Under the pieces are notes generated by a model. That model worked only from the letters and a program-made list of their open reading frames with translations. It searched no databases and was not told where the DNA came from. Below are positions 15,892-25,506 of a stretch of DNA of 64,000 nucleotides, one piece after another. The position numbers were made by a program, and so were the translations under genes. This DNA is from DASUNQ01 sp044866775 (lineage in GTDB: Bacteria > Acidobacteriota > Thermoanaerobaculia > Multivoradales > UBA5704): NCBI GenBank assembly GCA_044866775.1, contig JBIOUG010000167.1, positions 1 through 64,000 on the forward strand, read 5' to 3'. Every line of letters starts with the position of its first letter. Position 1 is the first letter of the stretch.

Positions 15892-17748
15892 TTACGAAGG
15901 TGACGGTGGCTCGACGGCCGGCGGCGGTGCGGCGGGACCGTCGGGCGCCTCCGCCGCCCGGATCTGCTCGTAGACCTTCCTGCCGGTAAGCGGCCCGAGC
16001 GCCGCCTGCAGCTCCTCCACCGTCGCCTGGCGCACGCCGTCGACGCTGCCGAAGGTCGTCAGCAGGAGCTTGCGGCGGCGCGGGCCGATGCCGGCGAGGG
16101 CGTCGAGGCGGCTGGTCAGGGTGCGCGCCGCGCGGCGGCGGCGGTGGCGGGAGACGGCGAAGCGGTGGGCCTCGTCGCGGACCTCCTGGAGGAGGCGCAG
16201 GCCGGCGTCGTCGCGGCGCAGCCGGAGCGGCTCCGGGCGGCCGGGGACGTAGACCTCCTCCTCGCGCTTGGCGAGCGAGACGACCGGCGTCTCCTCGACG
16301 CCGAGGGAGGCGAGCGCCGCCATCGCGGCGTTGAGCTGGCCGCGGCCGCCGTCGATCAGGATGAGATCCGGCATCGCCCCGACCTCCTCGAGCCGCCGCC
16401 GGTAGCGCCGCTCGACCGCCTCCTTCATCGAGGCGAAGTCGTCGATCCCCTGGACGCCGCGCACGTTGAAGCTCCGGTACTCGCCCTTGCGCATCTTCCC
16501 CTCCTCCCAGACGACCAGCGAGGCGACGGTCTCGCTGCCCTGGAAGTTGGAGATATCGAAGCCCTCGATGCGGCGCGGCGGCTCCTCCATGTCGAGGTGG
16601 CGGGCCAGCCCCTCGGCGCCGGGGCCGAGCGTATCGCCGCCGCGGAAGCGCCGGCGGTGCGCCAGCTCGGCGTTGCGCATGGCGAGCGCCACCCGCTCGG
16701 CTTTGGGGCCGCGGGCCGGCAGGCGCAGGTAGACCTTCTCGCCCTTCTTCTCGGCCAGCCACTCGACGAGCGCCTCCTCGCCCTCGATCGGCAGCGGCAG
16801 GTGGATCTCCTTGGGGATGAAGGTCGTGCGGTCGTAGATCTGCGGCAGGATCTCGGAGAGGAGACGCTCGGGGGCGATCGGCCCGACGCCCTCCCAGAAC
16901 AGCTCGCGGCGGTCGAGCACCTGGCCGCCGCGCATGATGAGGACGACCACGGCGGCGTTGCCGCCAGCCACCCAGACGCCGTAGACGTCGACGTCGTCCC
17001 CGTCGACCGAGGAGAGCTTGCGCCGCTGCGAGATCGCCTCGACCTGCGTGACGGCGTCCCGCAGGCGGGCGGCGCGCTCGTAGTCCATCGCCTCGGCGGC
17101 CTCCCACATCTCGCGCTTGAGACGCCGGAGGAGCTGGTCGCTGCGGCCGGCCAGGAAGAGGCGCGCCTGCTCGACCGCCTCGTCGTAGGCGTCCTTGGTG
17201 GTGAGCCCGGCGACGCAGGGGCCGAGGCAGCGGTGCATGTCGTAGTAGAGGCAGGGGCGCGGCAGGGTGCCGTCGATCTCGAGATCGCAGACCCGCACCT
17301 GGAAGAGCTTCTGCACCAGCTTGATCGCCTTGCGCGCCAGGCCGCCGGGGAGGAAGGGGCCGAAGTACTCGGCGCCGTCGTCGCGCACCCGCCGGGTGAA
17401 GGCGAGGCGCGGGTAGGCGTCGCGCATGGTGAGCTTGAGGTACGGATAGGTCTTGTCGTCGCGGAGCAGGATGTTGTAGCGCGGCTTCCGCCGCTTGATC
17501 CAGGTGTTCTCGAGGAGCAGCGCCTCGGCGTTGGTGTCCGTGGTCACGAACTCCACGTCCACCGCCTCCTCGACCATCGCCGCGAGCCGCGGCTCGTGCT
17601 CGCGCGCCAGGTAGGAGCCGGCGCGCTTGCGCAGCGACTTCGCCTTGCCGACGTAGAGGACCTTGCCCTGGGCGTCCTTGAAGACGTAGATCCCCGGACG
17701 GTCGGGCAGCAGGCGGATGCGCTCGGCGAGCGCTTCGTGGTTCGACAT
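15892..17748 (-). CDS. uvrC: excinuclease ABC subunit C
   Basis: This is the dual-incision nuclease of nucleotide excision repair (618 aa, a normal length). The N-terminal GIY-YIG domain contains GIYVFKDAQGKVLYVGKAKS (about residues 19-38). The Cys cluster CDLEIDGTLPRPCLYYDMHR and CLGPC follows. A UVR motif for UvrB binding is near 205-240, then an RNase H-like endonuclease domain with FDISNFQGS and LILIDGGRGQLNAA. Helix-hairpin-helix motifs (LDALAGIGPRRRKLLL) and a Pro-rich tail end the protein. uvrB is in the window at 34260-36254, and RecQ at 22227. Confidence 0.95.
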   Translation of the reverse strand: MSNHEALAERIRLLPDRPGIYVFKDAQGKVLYVGKAKSLRKRAGSYLAREHEPRLAAMVEEAVDVEFVTTDTNAEALLLENTWIKRRKPRYNILLRDDKTYPYLKLTMRDAYPRLAFTRRVRDDGAEYFGPFLPGGLARKAIKLVQKLFQVRVCDLEIDGTLPRPCLYYDMHRCLGPCVAGLTTKDAYDEAVEQARLFLAGRSDQLLRRLKREMWEAAEAMDYERAARLRDAVTQVEAISQRRKLSSVDGDDVDVYGVWVAGGNAAVVVLIMRGGQVLDRRELFWEGVGPIAPERLLSEILPQIYDRTTFIPKEIHLPLPIEGEEALVEWLAEKKGEKVYLRLPARGPKAERVALAMRNAELAHRRRFRGGDTLGPGAEGLARHLDMEEPPRRIEGFDISNFQGSETVASLVVWEEGKMRKGEYRSFNVRGVQGIDDFASMKEAVERRYRRRLEEVGAMPDLILIDGGRGQLNAAMAALASLGVEETPVVSLAKREEEVYVPGRPEPLRLRRDDAGLRLLQEVRDEAHRFAVSRHRRRRAARTLTSRLDALAGIGPRRRKLLLTTFGSVDGVRQATVEELQAALGPLTGRKVYEQIRAAEAPDGPAAPPPAVEPPSPS

Positions 17749-17999
17749 GGCTGATCTGGGCGCCGGCGGGCGCCCGGCGGCGGGCGTCCGCGCTCAGGAT
17801 GCCACAACAGCCTGCGGCGCAGGCGGCTTCCGGACCTCGGTGATGGGCGCGAGGCGCCGGTGAAGACCTCCGCGGCGCCGGCGTTCGCCCGGATGGCCGA
17901 GCGGACGGCGGAATCGAGCCGAGCGACGGCCGAGAGGCCTGAAGCGGCGCACGCAGGGGCCGTGGCGGCAGACGCCAGGGCGAATTCGGAGCCCGTCGG

Positions 18000-18207
18000 C
18001 GCCGGTTTGGCGGCCGAATCCGGTCCGTCGAAGTCAGAATTCAGTCGCGCGAGGCGCGGATTCAGTACAACAAGGCGCGGAGCCAGTAGCCCGGGGCCGC
18101 AACCCAGTACAGCGAGGCCCGGTGCCGGTCCGGTCCATCGATGGGGGAACCCAGTGGATTCGGTCTTCGGATCCAGTAGCGGCTTCCAGTAGAGCGAGGC
18201 CCGAAGC
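18000..18207. repeat. degenerate 21-bp tandem repeat array
   Basis: Four consecutive 21-bp units start at 18042, 18063, 18084 and 18105, each beginning CAGT and continuing GCGAGGC-CGG-like. Related units flank them at 18021 and 18126, and there are further CAGT-headed units at 18152 (22 bp), 18174 (13 bp, truncated) and 18187 (21 bp). The period is a multiple of three, but translations on both strands look like low-complexity sequence without coding character. The whole gap 17749-18249 between uvrC and the TPR gene contains no convincing gene. Confidence 0.65.
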
Positions 18208-18249
18208 CACTCCATCGAGATCTCCCAGGACGCGCTTTCCGGAGGGGCG

Positions 18250-19715
18250 ATGGCACTCGAGGTCATACAGCCTGGCGGTGGTCGCCGCGCGCGCGGCGCG
18301 GCGCAGCGGCTCGCGGCTCTTCTGTTGTGCGCCGTGACCCTCGGCGCGCCCGCGTCGCACGCGCTCGCCGGCGAACCGCCGGCTCCCGAGTCCCCCTCGC
18401 CGCGCCCGCGCCGATCACGGAGCCGGCAGCCGTCGAGCCGCGGCCGCGGGACGAGGTCGACGCGCTCGCCCAAGAGGCCATCGAGTGCGGCGAGTACGCG
18501 CGCGCGGAGACCCTCTACCGCGAGCGCCTGGCGCGCCTCGAGGGCGTGCCGGGCCACGAGATCTCCTCCGAGTACGGGCTGGCGCGGCTACTGCCGCCGG
18601 CGCGGGAGATCGAGCTGACCACGGACCCCGACCGCATCCTGGAGCTGGCGCCGCTCTCCGGCTCCGACTCCCAACGACCTTCGGTGCGCGCGGCTCGCGG
18701 CGGAGCGCCGCGCGAGCAAGTGGTCACCGCCCTCGCCGCGGAGATCGACGCCTGGCAGCAGGCGGACGCCGCGCGCGTCGCTCGCTACGAGCGCGCCGCC
18801 CGGCCCTTTCTCGCGGCCTTTCGCGGCGCCGCCCTCGCCGCCCTCCCCCTCGCCGAGCTGACGGCGGCGGGTGACGGCGACGGCGCGCGGCGGCGGCTGG
18901 AAGAGGCGCTCGCGATCCGCTCGCGGCTGGCCGCCGCGGACCCGACGAACGCGGTGCGGCAGCGCGAGCTCGGCATCGGCCTGACTGAGCTCGGCGACAG
19001 CCTGCTGGCGGCGGGCGACCTGGCGGGGGCGCGCGCCCGCTTCGCGGAGGGACTGGAGATCCATCGCCGCCTCGCGGCGAGCAGCCCGGCGAGCGCGACG
19101 GCGCAGCGCGACCTCGCCGTCGCCCTGACCAGGCTCGCCGGCCTGCTCGAGGCCGGCGGGGAATCGGCGGCGGCGCTCGCACGCTTCGAGGAGAGCCTGG
19201 AGATCGACCGGCGCCTCGCCGCCGCCGACCCCGCGCGCGCCGAGGCCCAGCGCGACCTCGCGGTGAGCCTCAGCCGGATCGGCGGCCTGCTGGCGACCGC
19301 CGGCGATCTCGCGCGAGCGCAGGCGCGCCTCGAAGAGAGCCTGGCGATCGTCGCGCGGCTGGCGGCGGCGAACCCGGCGAGCGCCGAGGCGCAGCAGGAC
19401 CTCGCGGCGAGCCTCGGCCGGATCGGCGACGTCCTGTCGATGGCGGGGGACGAGGCGGGGGCGCGGGCGCGCTACGAGAGAAGCCTCGAGATCGCCCGCG
19501 AGCTGGCGGCGGCGAGCTCGGCGAGCGGAGCGCGGCGCGATCTCATCTTCGCTCACGCGCGGCTCGGCACGCTGCCCGGGGGCGACGAGCACTGGCGGGC
19601 GGCGCTGGCGGTGGCGCTCGAGCTGGAACGCGAGGGGCTGCTCGAGCCGAGCGACGCGCCGCTGCTCGACTTCCTGCGCCGAAGCGCGGCGGCCGCCGCC
19701 CCGGGGCCGCCATGA
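18250..19715 (+). CDS. secreted or periplasmic TPR-repeat protein, frameshifted near its start
   Basis: The ATG at 18250 follows GGAGGGG and opens a signal peptide (LAALLLCAVTLGAPASHALA). That frame then degenerates into Arg/Ser. The mature protein continues in another frame, open from 18327 to 19715, from about LAAPAPITEPAAVEP onward. One extra C in the C-tract at 18391-18395 would join the two as GEPPAPESPLAAPAPI. This suggests a recent single-base loss or a sequencing error. The rest consists of at least four 50-residue repeats of the type GDLA-A-AR-EESLEI--RLAAA-P--AEAQRDLA-SL-RIG, which are TPR-like. The stop overlaps the start of the TIR gene as ATGA, so the two proteins are probably made together. 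The function is unknown. Confidence 0.65.
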
Positions 19716-20749
19716 GCGACGTCTTCGTCTCCTACAAGCGCGAGGACGAGGCGCGGGTCGCGCCGCTGGTCGACGGCCTGCGCGGCGCCGGGCTCGCCGT
19801 CTGGTGGGACCGCGACATTCCCGGCGGCGACAGTTGGCGGCAGACGCTCGCCGAGCGCCTGGCAGCGGCGCGCTGCGTGGTGGTCGTCTGGAGTGCCGCC
19901 TCGGCCGGCGCGCAGGGGGAGTTCGTGCACGACGAGGCCGGCCGCGCCAAGGCGCGCGGCGTGCTCCTGCCGGTGCGGATCGACGCCGTCGCCGAGCCGA
20001 TCGGCTTCGGCGAGGTGCAGTCGCTCGACCTCGTGGGCTGGCGCGGCAATCCGCGCGACCGGCGCTTCCAGAACGTCGTGGCGGCGGTCAAAGCGCTGGT
20101 CGCGGGCCAGCCGCGGCCGCGGCCGATGACGCCGGCGCGGCGGGCGCGGCTGGTGGCCGCATGGTCGAGCGGCGTCGCCATGGTGGTGGCGCTGCTGGGG
20201 TTCGCGGCGGACGTCGTCGGTTTGCAGGCGCAGATCTGCCGCGTCCCCGGCGTGCGCACGGCCTGCGGGGCCTGGGGCCTGGGCGGCGTGCCGAGCGCGG
20301 TGGAGGAAGCCCTGTGGACGGCACGGACCCCCGGCGACTGCGCGGCCCTCGGCGCGTACCTCGCGCGGTTCCCGCACGGCGCCTACGCCGAGGAGGCCGC
20401 GCGGCGGCTCCAAGCGGCGGCGATGGTGACCGACGAGACCTGGACGCCCGAGGAGCACCGCCTGCCGCTGACGGTGCGTGACGACCTCGATCCGCTGGCG
20501 AGTGAGGAGGCGGCGCGCGCCGATGCCCTGGCGCGCGGCGCGAGCGACGCGCGGGACCTCTGTGAGGGATTCAACGCCGGCGAGTACCGGCTGGTCAGCG
20601 CCGCAGCCGAGGCGCAGGAATGGCGCTGCTGGACGCGCGGGTGGCTCGCTCCCATCCGGGGCCCCGGCGGCGTGGCCTGCGGCTTCGACGGCAAGGCCAT
20701 CTGCCGCGTCGAGGCGCGGCACGTGACCGAGCGGCAAGTCTGCCGGTGA
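19712..20749 (+). CDS. TIR-domain protein with membrane segment
   Basis: This protein has 345 aa. An N-terminal TIR domain (about residues 1-135) begins MSDVFVSYKREDE and includes GLAVWWDRDIPGGDSW and CVVVVWSAASAGAQGEFVHDE. The glutamate in the last stretch is near the position of the catalytic Glu of NAD-cleaving TIRs. A hydrophobic helix follows (about 150-172). The remaining 170 residues contain six or more Cys and no recognised domain. TIR proteins in bacteria act as NADases in defence or as signalling adaptors; which applies here cannot be told. The gene is coupled by ATGA to the TPR gene upstream. Confidence 0.8.
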   Translation: MSDVFVSYKREDEARVAPLVDGLRGAGLAVWWDRDIPGGDSWRQTLAERLAAARCVVVVWSAASAGAQGEFVHDEAGRAKARGVLLPVRIDAVAEPIGFGEVQSLDLVGWRGNPRDRRFQNVVAAVKALVAGQPRPRPMTPARRARLVAAWSSGVAMVVALLGFAADVVGLQAQICRVPGVRTACGAWGLGGVPSAVEEALWTARTPGDCAALGAYLARFPHGAYAEEAARRLQAAAMVTDETWTPEEHRLPLTVRDDLDPLASEEAARADALARGASDARDLCEGFNAGEYRLVSAAAEAQEWRCWTRGWLAPIRGPGGVACGFDGKAICRVEARHVTERQVCR

Positions 20750-20875
20750 GTTGCGGCAACGCAGCCCCGTGAGGGACCGAGGAGGGCCGTGCGAGGACCG
20801 CCGCAGCGCCACCGTTCGCTCGCGGGGTCCAGCGGACCACGGAAGCGGCTCCTCGCCCTCGGGCCGAGGGGACGA

Positions 20876-22072
20876 CTACGCCCCGAGCGCCGCCGCCGTG
20901 GCCGCCAAGGCGTCCGCACGCCCCGCGAGCGATCCCGCCTTGCCCTGAAACAGCCGCCCGGAGCCACCGCCACGCCCGTCCAGCAGCTCCGCCACCCGCG
21001 CGCCGGCGGCGCGGACGTCAAGCGGCGACTCCGCGCCCGCCGCGAGGGCGAAAAATGCGCCCTTGGCGCCGGCGGTAGTGAGCAGCGCCGCGCCGGCGGG
21101 CGCGCGCTCCTGGAAGAGCGCCGCCAGCCGCTGCAGGAAGCCGCCGTCGGCGTCGTCGACGTGGAGGTCGGCCAGCGGTCGGCCGCCCGCCGCCAGGGCG
21201 TCGGCCAGCGCCTCGGCCAGGCGCCCTTCGAGATCGCGCCCGCGACGCTGCGTGTCGCGGAGCTGGTCGAGCTTGGCCTTGGCGGCGGCCGCCAGCTCCT
21301 CCTCCGGCGCCTCGAGGATGCGGCGCAGCTCGGCGGCCCGCGCCTCGTGCTCGCCGAGGCGGCGGCGGAGCCGCCCGCCGGCCGCGAAGTAGAGCCGCGT
21401 ACCGCCGCGCATCGGCTCGGCGCCGAGGAGCGCCACGGCCTCGATCTCCGCCGTGGAGGCGAGGTGCGTGCCGCCGCAGGTCGTGACGTCGATGCCGGCG
21501 ATCTCCACCAGCCGCACGTCGCCGGTATGCCCTTCGGGGAGGCCGCGCGTGCGCACCGCGAGCCCGGCGTACTCCTCCGTCGTCACGCGCCGCGCGGTCA
21601 CCGGCCGCGCCGCCCGCACCTCTACCGCCACCGCCTCCTCCAGCTCCCCGAGCTGCGCCGCCGAGAGCGCCGCCGCGTCGAGCTCGACGTCGCTCGCCCG
21701 CTCGCCGAGATGGAACGAGGTCGTCGCCCATCCGAAGCGGTCGGCGGCGATCGCCGAGAGTAGGTGCTGGGCCGTGTGCTGCTGCATGTGGTCGAACCGC
21801 CGCTGCCAGTCGAGCGTGAGGACCGCCGGCTGAGCCGCCGGCGCCGCGGCCGCCGCGTCCTCCAGGTAATGGCGCACCGCGCCGTCCCGCTTCTGCACGT
21901 CGACCACGGCCGTCTCCCCGAGCCGCCCGCGATCCGCCGGCTGCCCGCCGCCTTCCGGGTAGAGGATGGTGTCGTCGAGCACCGCAAACGCCCGTCCCCC
22001 CTCCTCCCCCGCCGACACCACGCGCACCGCCATCTCGGTGCAGTACGGCTCGAGCTCGTAGGCGTAGATCAC
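20876..22072 (-). CDS. alanyl-tRNA editing protein (AlaX-like with DHHA1)
   Basis: This is a stand-alone relative of the AlaRS editing domain, 398 aa, expected to hydrolyse Ser- or Gly-charged tRNA-Ala. The early barrel reads DDTILYPEGGGQPADRG. The zinc ligands are in HTAQH (about residues 96-100) and CGGTH (about 198-202). A coiled-coil linker (about 245-305) leads to a DHHA1 domain ending with GRGGGSGRLFQGKAG, which makes it the long AlaX-type form. The start is a GTG at 22072; upstream sequence shows no strong ribosome-binding site. It is divergent from recQ. Confidence 0.88.
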   Translation of the reverse strand: MIYAYELEPYCTEMAVRVVSAGEEGGRAFAVLDDTILYPEGGGQPADRGRLGETAVVDVQKRDGAVRHYLEDAAAAAPAAQPAVLTLDWQRRFDHMQQHTAQHLLSAIAADRFGWATTSFHLGERASDVELDAAALSAAQLGELEEAVAVEVRAARPVTARRVTTEEYAGLAVRTRGLPEGHTGDVRLVEIAGIDVTTCGGTHLASTAEIEAVALLGAEPMRGGTRLYFAAGGRLRRRLGEHEARAAELRRILEAPEEELAAAAKAKLDQLRDTQRRGRDLEGRLAEALADALAAGGRPLADLHVDDADGGFLQRLAALFQERAPAGAALLTTAGAKGAFFALAAGAESPLDVRAAGARVAELLDGRGGGSGRLFQGKAGSLAGRADALAATAAALGA

Positions 22073-22226
22073 TCCGGTAGTTCTCCCGCCTCGACTCTAG
22101 CAGTCACCCGCGAGTCTGCCCGTAGACTCCGCTCACGCTGTACTCTCTCTACCTGGATCTTTTTTGTGCGGCTTCCGCGGGCACTGTTGCCGGTAGCCGG
22201 ACCGCCCGTTTTCCGTCATTCTCTTT

Positions 22227-24173
22227 ATGATGACCGCCGTCGATTCCCCTGCCTTTCCGGACGCCCGCGCCACCCTCCGCCGCGTCTTCGGCTTCGACGC
22301 CTTCCGCGGCGCCCAAGAGGAGGTCGTTTCCGCCCTCCTCGGGGGCGAGGACGCCTTCGTCGTCTGGCCGACCGGGGGCGGCAAGTCGCTCTGCTATCAG
22401 CTCCCGGCCATCCTGCGCCCGGGGACCGGGGTCGTCGTCTCGCCGCTCGTGGCGCTGATGCAGGACCAGGTGGCGGCGCTGCAGCAGCTCGGCGTCGCGG
22501 CGGCGGCCTGCCACTCGGGGCTCGGGTCGGGTGAGATCTACGCCGTCGAGCGGCGGCTCCTGGCGGGCGATCTCGACCTCCTCTACGTCGCGCCCGAGCG
22601 CCTGCTCACTGAGCGCTTCCTCGGGCTCCTCGACCAGGCGCCGCTGGCGCTCCTCGCCATCGACGAGGCGCACTGCGTCTCGCAGTGGGGGCACGACTTC
22701 CGGCCCGAGTACCTCGGCCTCGGCGTCCTCGGCCGGCGCTTCCCGGGCGTGCCACGGCTCGCGCTCACCGCCACCGCCGACCCGCCGACGCGCCGCGAGA
22801 TCGTCGAGCGCCTGGAGCTGCCGCGGGCGCGGCTCTTCCTCGCCAGCTTCGACCGCCCGAATCTCCGCTACCGCGTCGTCGACAAGCGCGAGGACCCGAG
22901 CCGGCAGCTCCTCGACTTTCTGCGCGAGCAGCGGCCCGGCGCCTGCGGCATCGTCTACCGCCTGTCGCGCGTCAAGGTCGAAACGACGGCGGCCTGGCTC
23001 GTCGAGCACGGCATCCCGGCGCTCCCCTACCACGCCGGGATGGACTCGCGCGCCCGCCTCGCCACCCTCAATCGCTTCCGCGCCGGCGAGGGGCTGGTGG
23101 TCGTCGCCACCGTCGCCTTCGGCCTCGGCATCGACCGCCCCGATGTCCGCTTCGTCGCCCACCTCGACCTGCCGAGCAGCCTCGAGGCCTACCACCAGGA
23201 GACCGGCCGCGCCGGCCGCGACGGCGAGCCGGCCGACGCCTGGATGGCCTACGGTCTGGGGGACGTGCTGGCGCTGCGGCGGCGGATCGACGCCGGCGAG
23301 GCCGAGGACTCGCGCAAGCAGGTCGAGCGCCGCAAGCTCGACTCGCTCCTCGGCTACTGCGAGACGACCGAGTGCCGGCGGCGGGCCTTGCTGCGCTACT
23401 TCGGCGAGGAGCCGCCCGGCCCCTGCGGCAACTGCGACACCTGCCTCGAGCCGGTCGCTACCTGGGACGCGACGGTCCCGGCGCAGAAGGCGCTCTCCGC
23501 GGTGTATCGCACGGGCCAGCGGTTCGGCATGATGCACGTCATCGACGTCCTGCGCGGCGAGCGGACCGACAAGGTGCTGCGCAATGGCCACGACCGGCTG
23601 CCGACCTTCGGCGTCGGCGCCGATCTCGACCCGAAGACTTGGCGCACGCTCCTCCGCCAGCTTCTCGTCCGCGGCCTCCTCGCCTCGGACATCGACGGCC
23701 TGCAGGTCCTCCGCCTCGAGCGCGACGCCTGGCCGATCCTCCGTGGCGAACGGCAACTGCACCTGCGCGAGGAGCGGAAGCCGACGGCGCGTGCTCGCCG
23801 GCGTGCGCCGCCGCGGGGCGGTGACCTGTGGGGCGATTCGTGGGCCGCCGAGCCCGGCGCGAACCCCGGGACCGCAGCGCGAGGTCCCGCCGGCGCGCCC
23901 TCGGCCGCCGCCGAGCGCCTCTTCGAGGCCCTGCGCGCCCTCCGGCGCGACCTCGCCCAGGCGCAGAGCGTTCCCGCCTACGTCGTCTTCCACGACGCCA
24001 CCCTCCGCGCCATCGCCATCCGCGCCCCCCGCTCGCTCCACGAGCTGGCGCAGATCGGCGGCATTGGCGAGACCAAGCTCGCCCGCTACGGCGAGGCGGT
24101 GCTAGCGAAGGTGCGGGAGGTCATGGACGAGGGCGATCGGAGCGTTGGTCCGCCGGCTGGGGCTCCTGGCTGA
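22227..24173 (+). CDS. recQ: ATP-dependent DNA helicase RecQ
   Basis: This is a superfamily 2 3'-to-5' helicase of 648 aa used in recombination and repair. Motif I is WPTGGGKSLCYQLP (about residues 47-60). The DEAH box is AIDEAHCVSQWGHDFRPEY (about 144-162) and motif VI is QETGRAGRDG. The RecQ zinc site follows as CRRRALLRYFGE and CGNCDTC. A winged-helix region and a C-terminal HRDC-like domain (about 560-635) with the hairpin IGGIGETKLARYGE complete the protein. Two adjacent ATGs occur at 22227 and 22230. The domain set is complete and no residue appears missing. Confidence 0.93.
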   Translation: MMTAVDSPAFPDARATLRRVFGFDAFRGAQEEVVSALLGGEDAFVVWPTGGGKSLCYQLPAILRPGTGVVVSPLVALMQDQVAALQQLGVAAAACHSGLGSGEIYAVERRLLAGDLDLLYVAPERLLTERFLGLLDQAPLALLAIDEAHCVSQWGHDFRPEYLGLGVLGRRFPGVPRLALTATADPPTRREIVERLELPRARLFLASFDRPNLRYRVVDKREDPSRQLLDFLREQRPGACGIVYRLSRVKVETTAAWLVEHGIPALPYHAGMDSRARLATLNRFRAGEGLVVVATVAFGLGIDRPDVRFVAHLDLPSSLEAYHQETGRAGRDGEPADAWMAYGLGDVLALRRRIDAGEAEDSRKQVERRKLDSLLGYCETTECRRRALLRYFGEEPPGPCGNCDTCLEPVATWDATVPAQKALSAVYRTGQRFGMMHVIDVLRGERTDKVLRNGHDRLPTFGVGADLDPKTWRTLLRQLLVRGLLASDIDGLQVLRLERDAWPILRGERQLHLREERKPTARARRRAPPRGGDLWGDSWAAEPGANPGTAARGPAGAPSAAAERLFEALRALRRDLAQAQSVPAYVVFHDATLRAIAIRAPRSLHELAQIGGIGETKLARYGEAVLAKVREVMDEGDRSVGPPAGAPG

Positions 24174-24224
24174 CATAGACTCCGGCGCAGACGGCAACGG
24201 CGCGAGAGGGCAAGGAGGCCACCG

Positions 24225-24626
24225 ATGGCGGAGTTCCGAGGCGCCGGGGGCACGCCCGGCGGGCTGGGCGAGTTCCTCATCGGCCTGGTGATGGCCGTGG
24301 CCGGGGGATACCTGCTCACCAGCCGCGTCATCGTCACCGGCGGGTTCTGGCGGCTCTGGGGCTACGACGGCGGCTTCGGCCTTTCGCTCATCCCGCTGCT
24401 CTTCGGGGTCGGCATCCTGTTCTTCAACGGCCGCTCTATCGTCGGCTGGCTCCTGCTCCTCGCCGGGACGGTCGTCATCTTCGCGGGCATCCTGATGAAC
24501 CTGGACATCTACTTCCAGCACACCAGCCTCTTCAACACCTTGCTCATGCTCGTCCTCCTCGTCGGCGGCATCGGGCTCATGGCCCGCGGTGTGCGCGCCC
24601 ACGGGCCGCCCGGCACGGCGGCGTAG
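24225..24626 (+). CDS. small four-helix membrane protein of unknown function
   Basis: This is a 133-aa protein with about four hydrophobic segments (near residues 17-32, 47-65, 70-90 and 103-123). The N-terminus is Gly-rich and the tail ends RAHGPPGTAA. A good AGGAGG lies just before the ATG. The first half (FLIGLVMAVAGGYLLTSRV and GGFGLSLIPLLFGVGILFFN) resembles uncharacterised bacterial membrane proteins; no function is known. It follows recQ by about 50 bp. The 284 bp between this gene and the next contains no convincing gene. Confidence 0.75.
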   Translation: MAEFRGAGGTPGGLGEFLIGLVMAVAGGYLLTSRVIVTGGFWRLWGYDGGFGLSLIPLLFGVGILFFNGRSIVGWLLLLAGTVVIFAGILMNLDIYFQHTSLFNTLLMLVLLVGGIGLMARGVRAHGPPGTAA

Positions 24627-24910
24627 GAAGCCGCGCCATGGCGCGAAGCTCGCACGGCGTTGACGCCGCCGGACTGCTGCCGCTGCGTGGCGGACGGTTC
24701 GTAGCGCCCAGGCCCGCGCCGGCGAGCGCTGCACGCGCCCCACCCCGCTCGGCGGCATTGCGTTTGCACCGCTCGCCGGCACTCCACTTGCGGCGATACG
24801 CGCCCTTGGTCCGGCGGTTGTCGAGGCTGTACGCCGGACCCCGCTGCGCCCGCCGCTGGGGCGGCGTGGCGGCCTCCAGGCAGTCTCTCCTTTTTACACA
24901 GGAGGACCCC

Positions 24911-25498
24911 ATGAACGACCTGCAAGGGAAGAAGGTCGCGATCCTCGTCGACAACGGGTTCGAGCAGGTGGAGCTGCTCGAGCCGCGGAAGGCCCTCGAC
25001 CAGGCCGGCGCCAAGACGGTCGTGGTCTCGCCGCAGAAGGGCCGCGTCAAGGGATGGAACCACACCGAGTGGGGGCAGGAGGTCGCGGTCGACCTGCCGC
25101 TCGAGAAGGCGCGCGCCGAGGACTTCGACGCCCTGCTCCTGCCCGGCGGCGTGATGAACCCCGATCGTCTGCGCATGAACCGCAAGGCGGTCGACTTCGT
25201 GAAGAGCTTCTTCGCCGCCGGCAAGCCGGTGGCGGCGATCTGCCACGGGCCGTGGCTGCTGGTCGAGGCCGACGTGGTGCGCGGGAGGACCGTGACGTCC
25301 TACCCGTCGATCCAGACCGACCTCAAGAACGCCGGCGCGCGCTGGGTGGACCAGGAGGTCGTCGTCGACAACGGCCTGGTCACCAGCCGCAAGCCCGACG
25401 ACATCCCGGCGTTCAACCGCAAGATGATCGAGGAGTTCCGCGAGGGCGTGCACGGGAGGAAGCAGGGGGCGCGGGAGGAGGCGTTCGTCGGCCGTTAA
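24911..25498 (+). CDS. DJ-1/PfpI family protein
   Basis: This is a cytoplasmic class-I glutamine-amidotransferase-like protein of 195 aa. It starts VAILVDNGFEQVEL, has the LLLPGGVMNPD loop, and carries the nucleophile elbow AICHGPWLL, with the Cys followed by His as in PfpI/YhbO proteins. Members act as deglycases, chaperones or peptidases under stress; the exact activity is not predictable. The ATG at 24911 is preceded by AGGAGG with ideal spacing. Upstream in-frame extension to 24638 has no coding character. Confidence 0.88.
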   Translation: MNDLQGKKVAILVDNGFEQVELLEPRKALDQAGAKTVVVSPQKGRVKGWNHTEWGQEVAVDLPLEKARAEDFDALLLPGGVMNPDRLRMNRKAVDFVKSFFAAGKPVAAICHGPWLLVEADVVRGRTVTSYPSIQTDLKNAGARWVDQEVVVDNGLVTSRKPDDIPAFNRKMIEEFREGVHGRKQGAREEAFVGR

Positions 25499-25506
25499 GC
25501 GCATGA

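Noticed and set aside
18000..18207. Possible CRISPR array
   Set aside because: The 21-bp units abut each other without spacers and are degenerate, so this is a tandem repeat.
24627..24910. Gene in the gap before the PfpI gene
   Set aside because: Frames here are Arg/Pro-rich, lack a start with a ribosome-binding site and show no family pattern.
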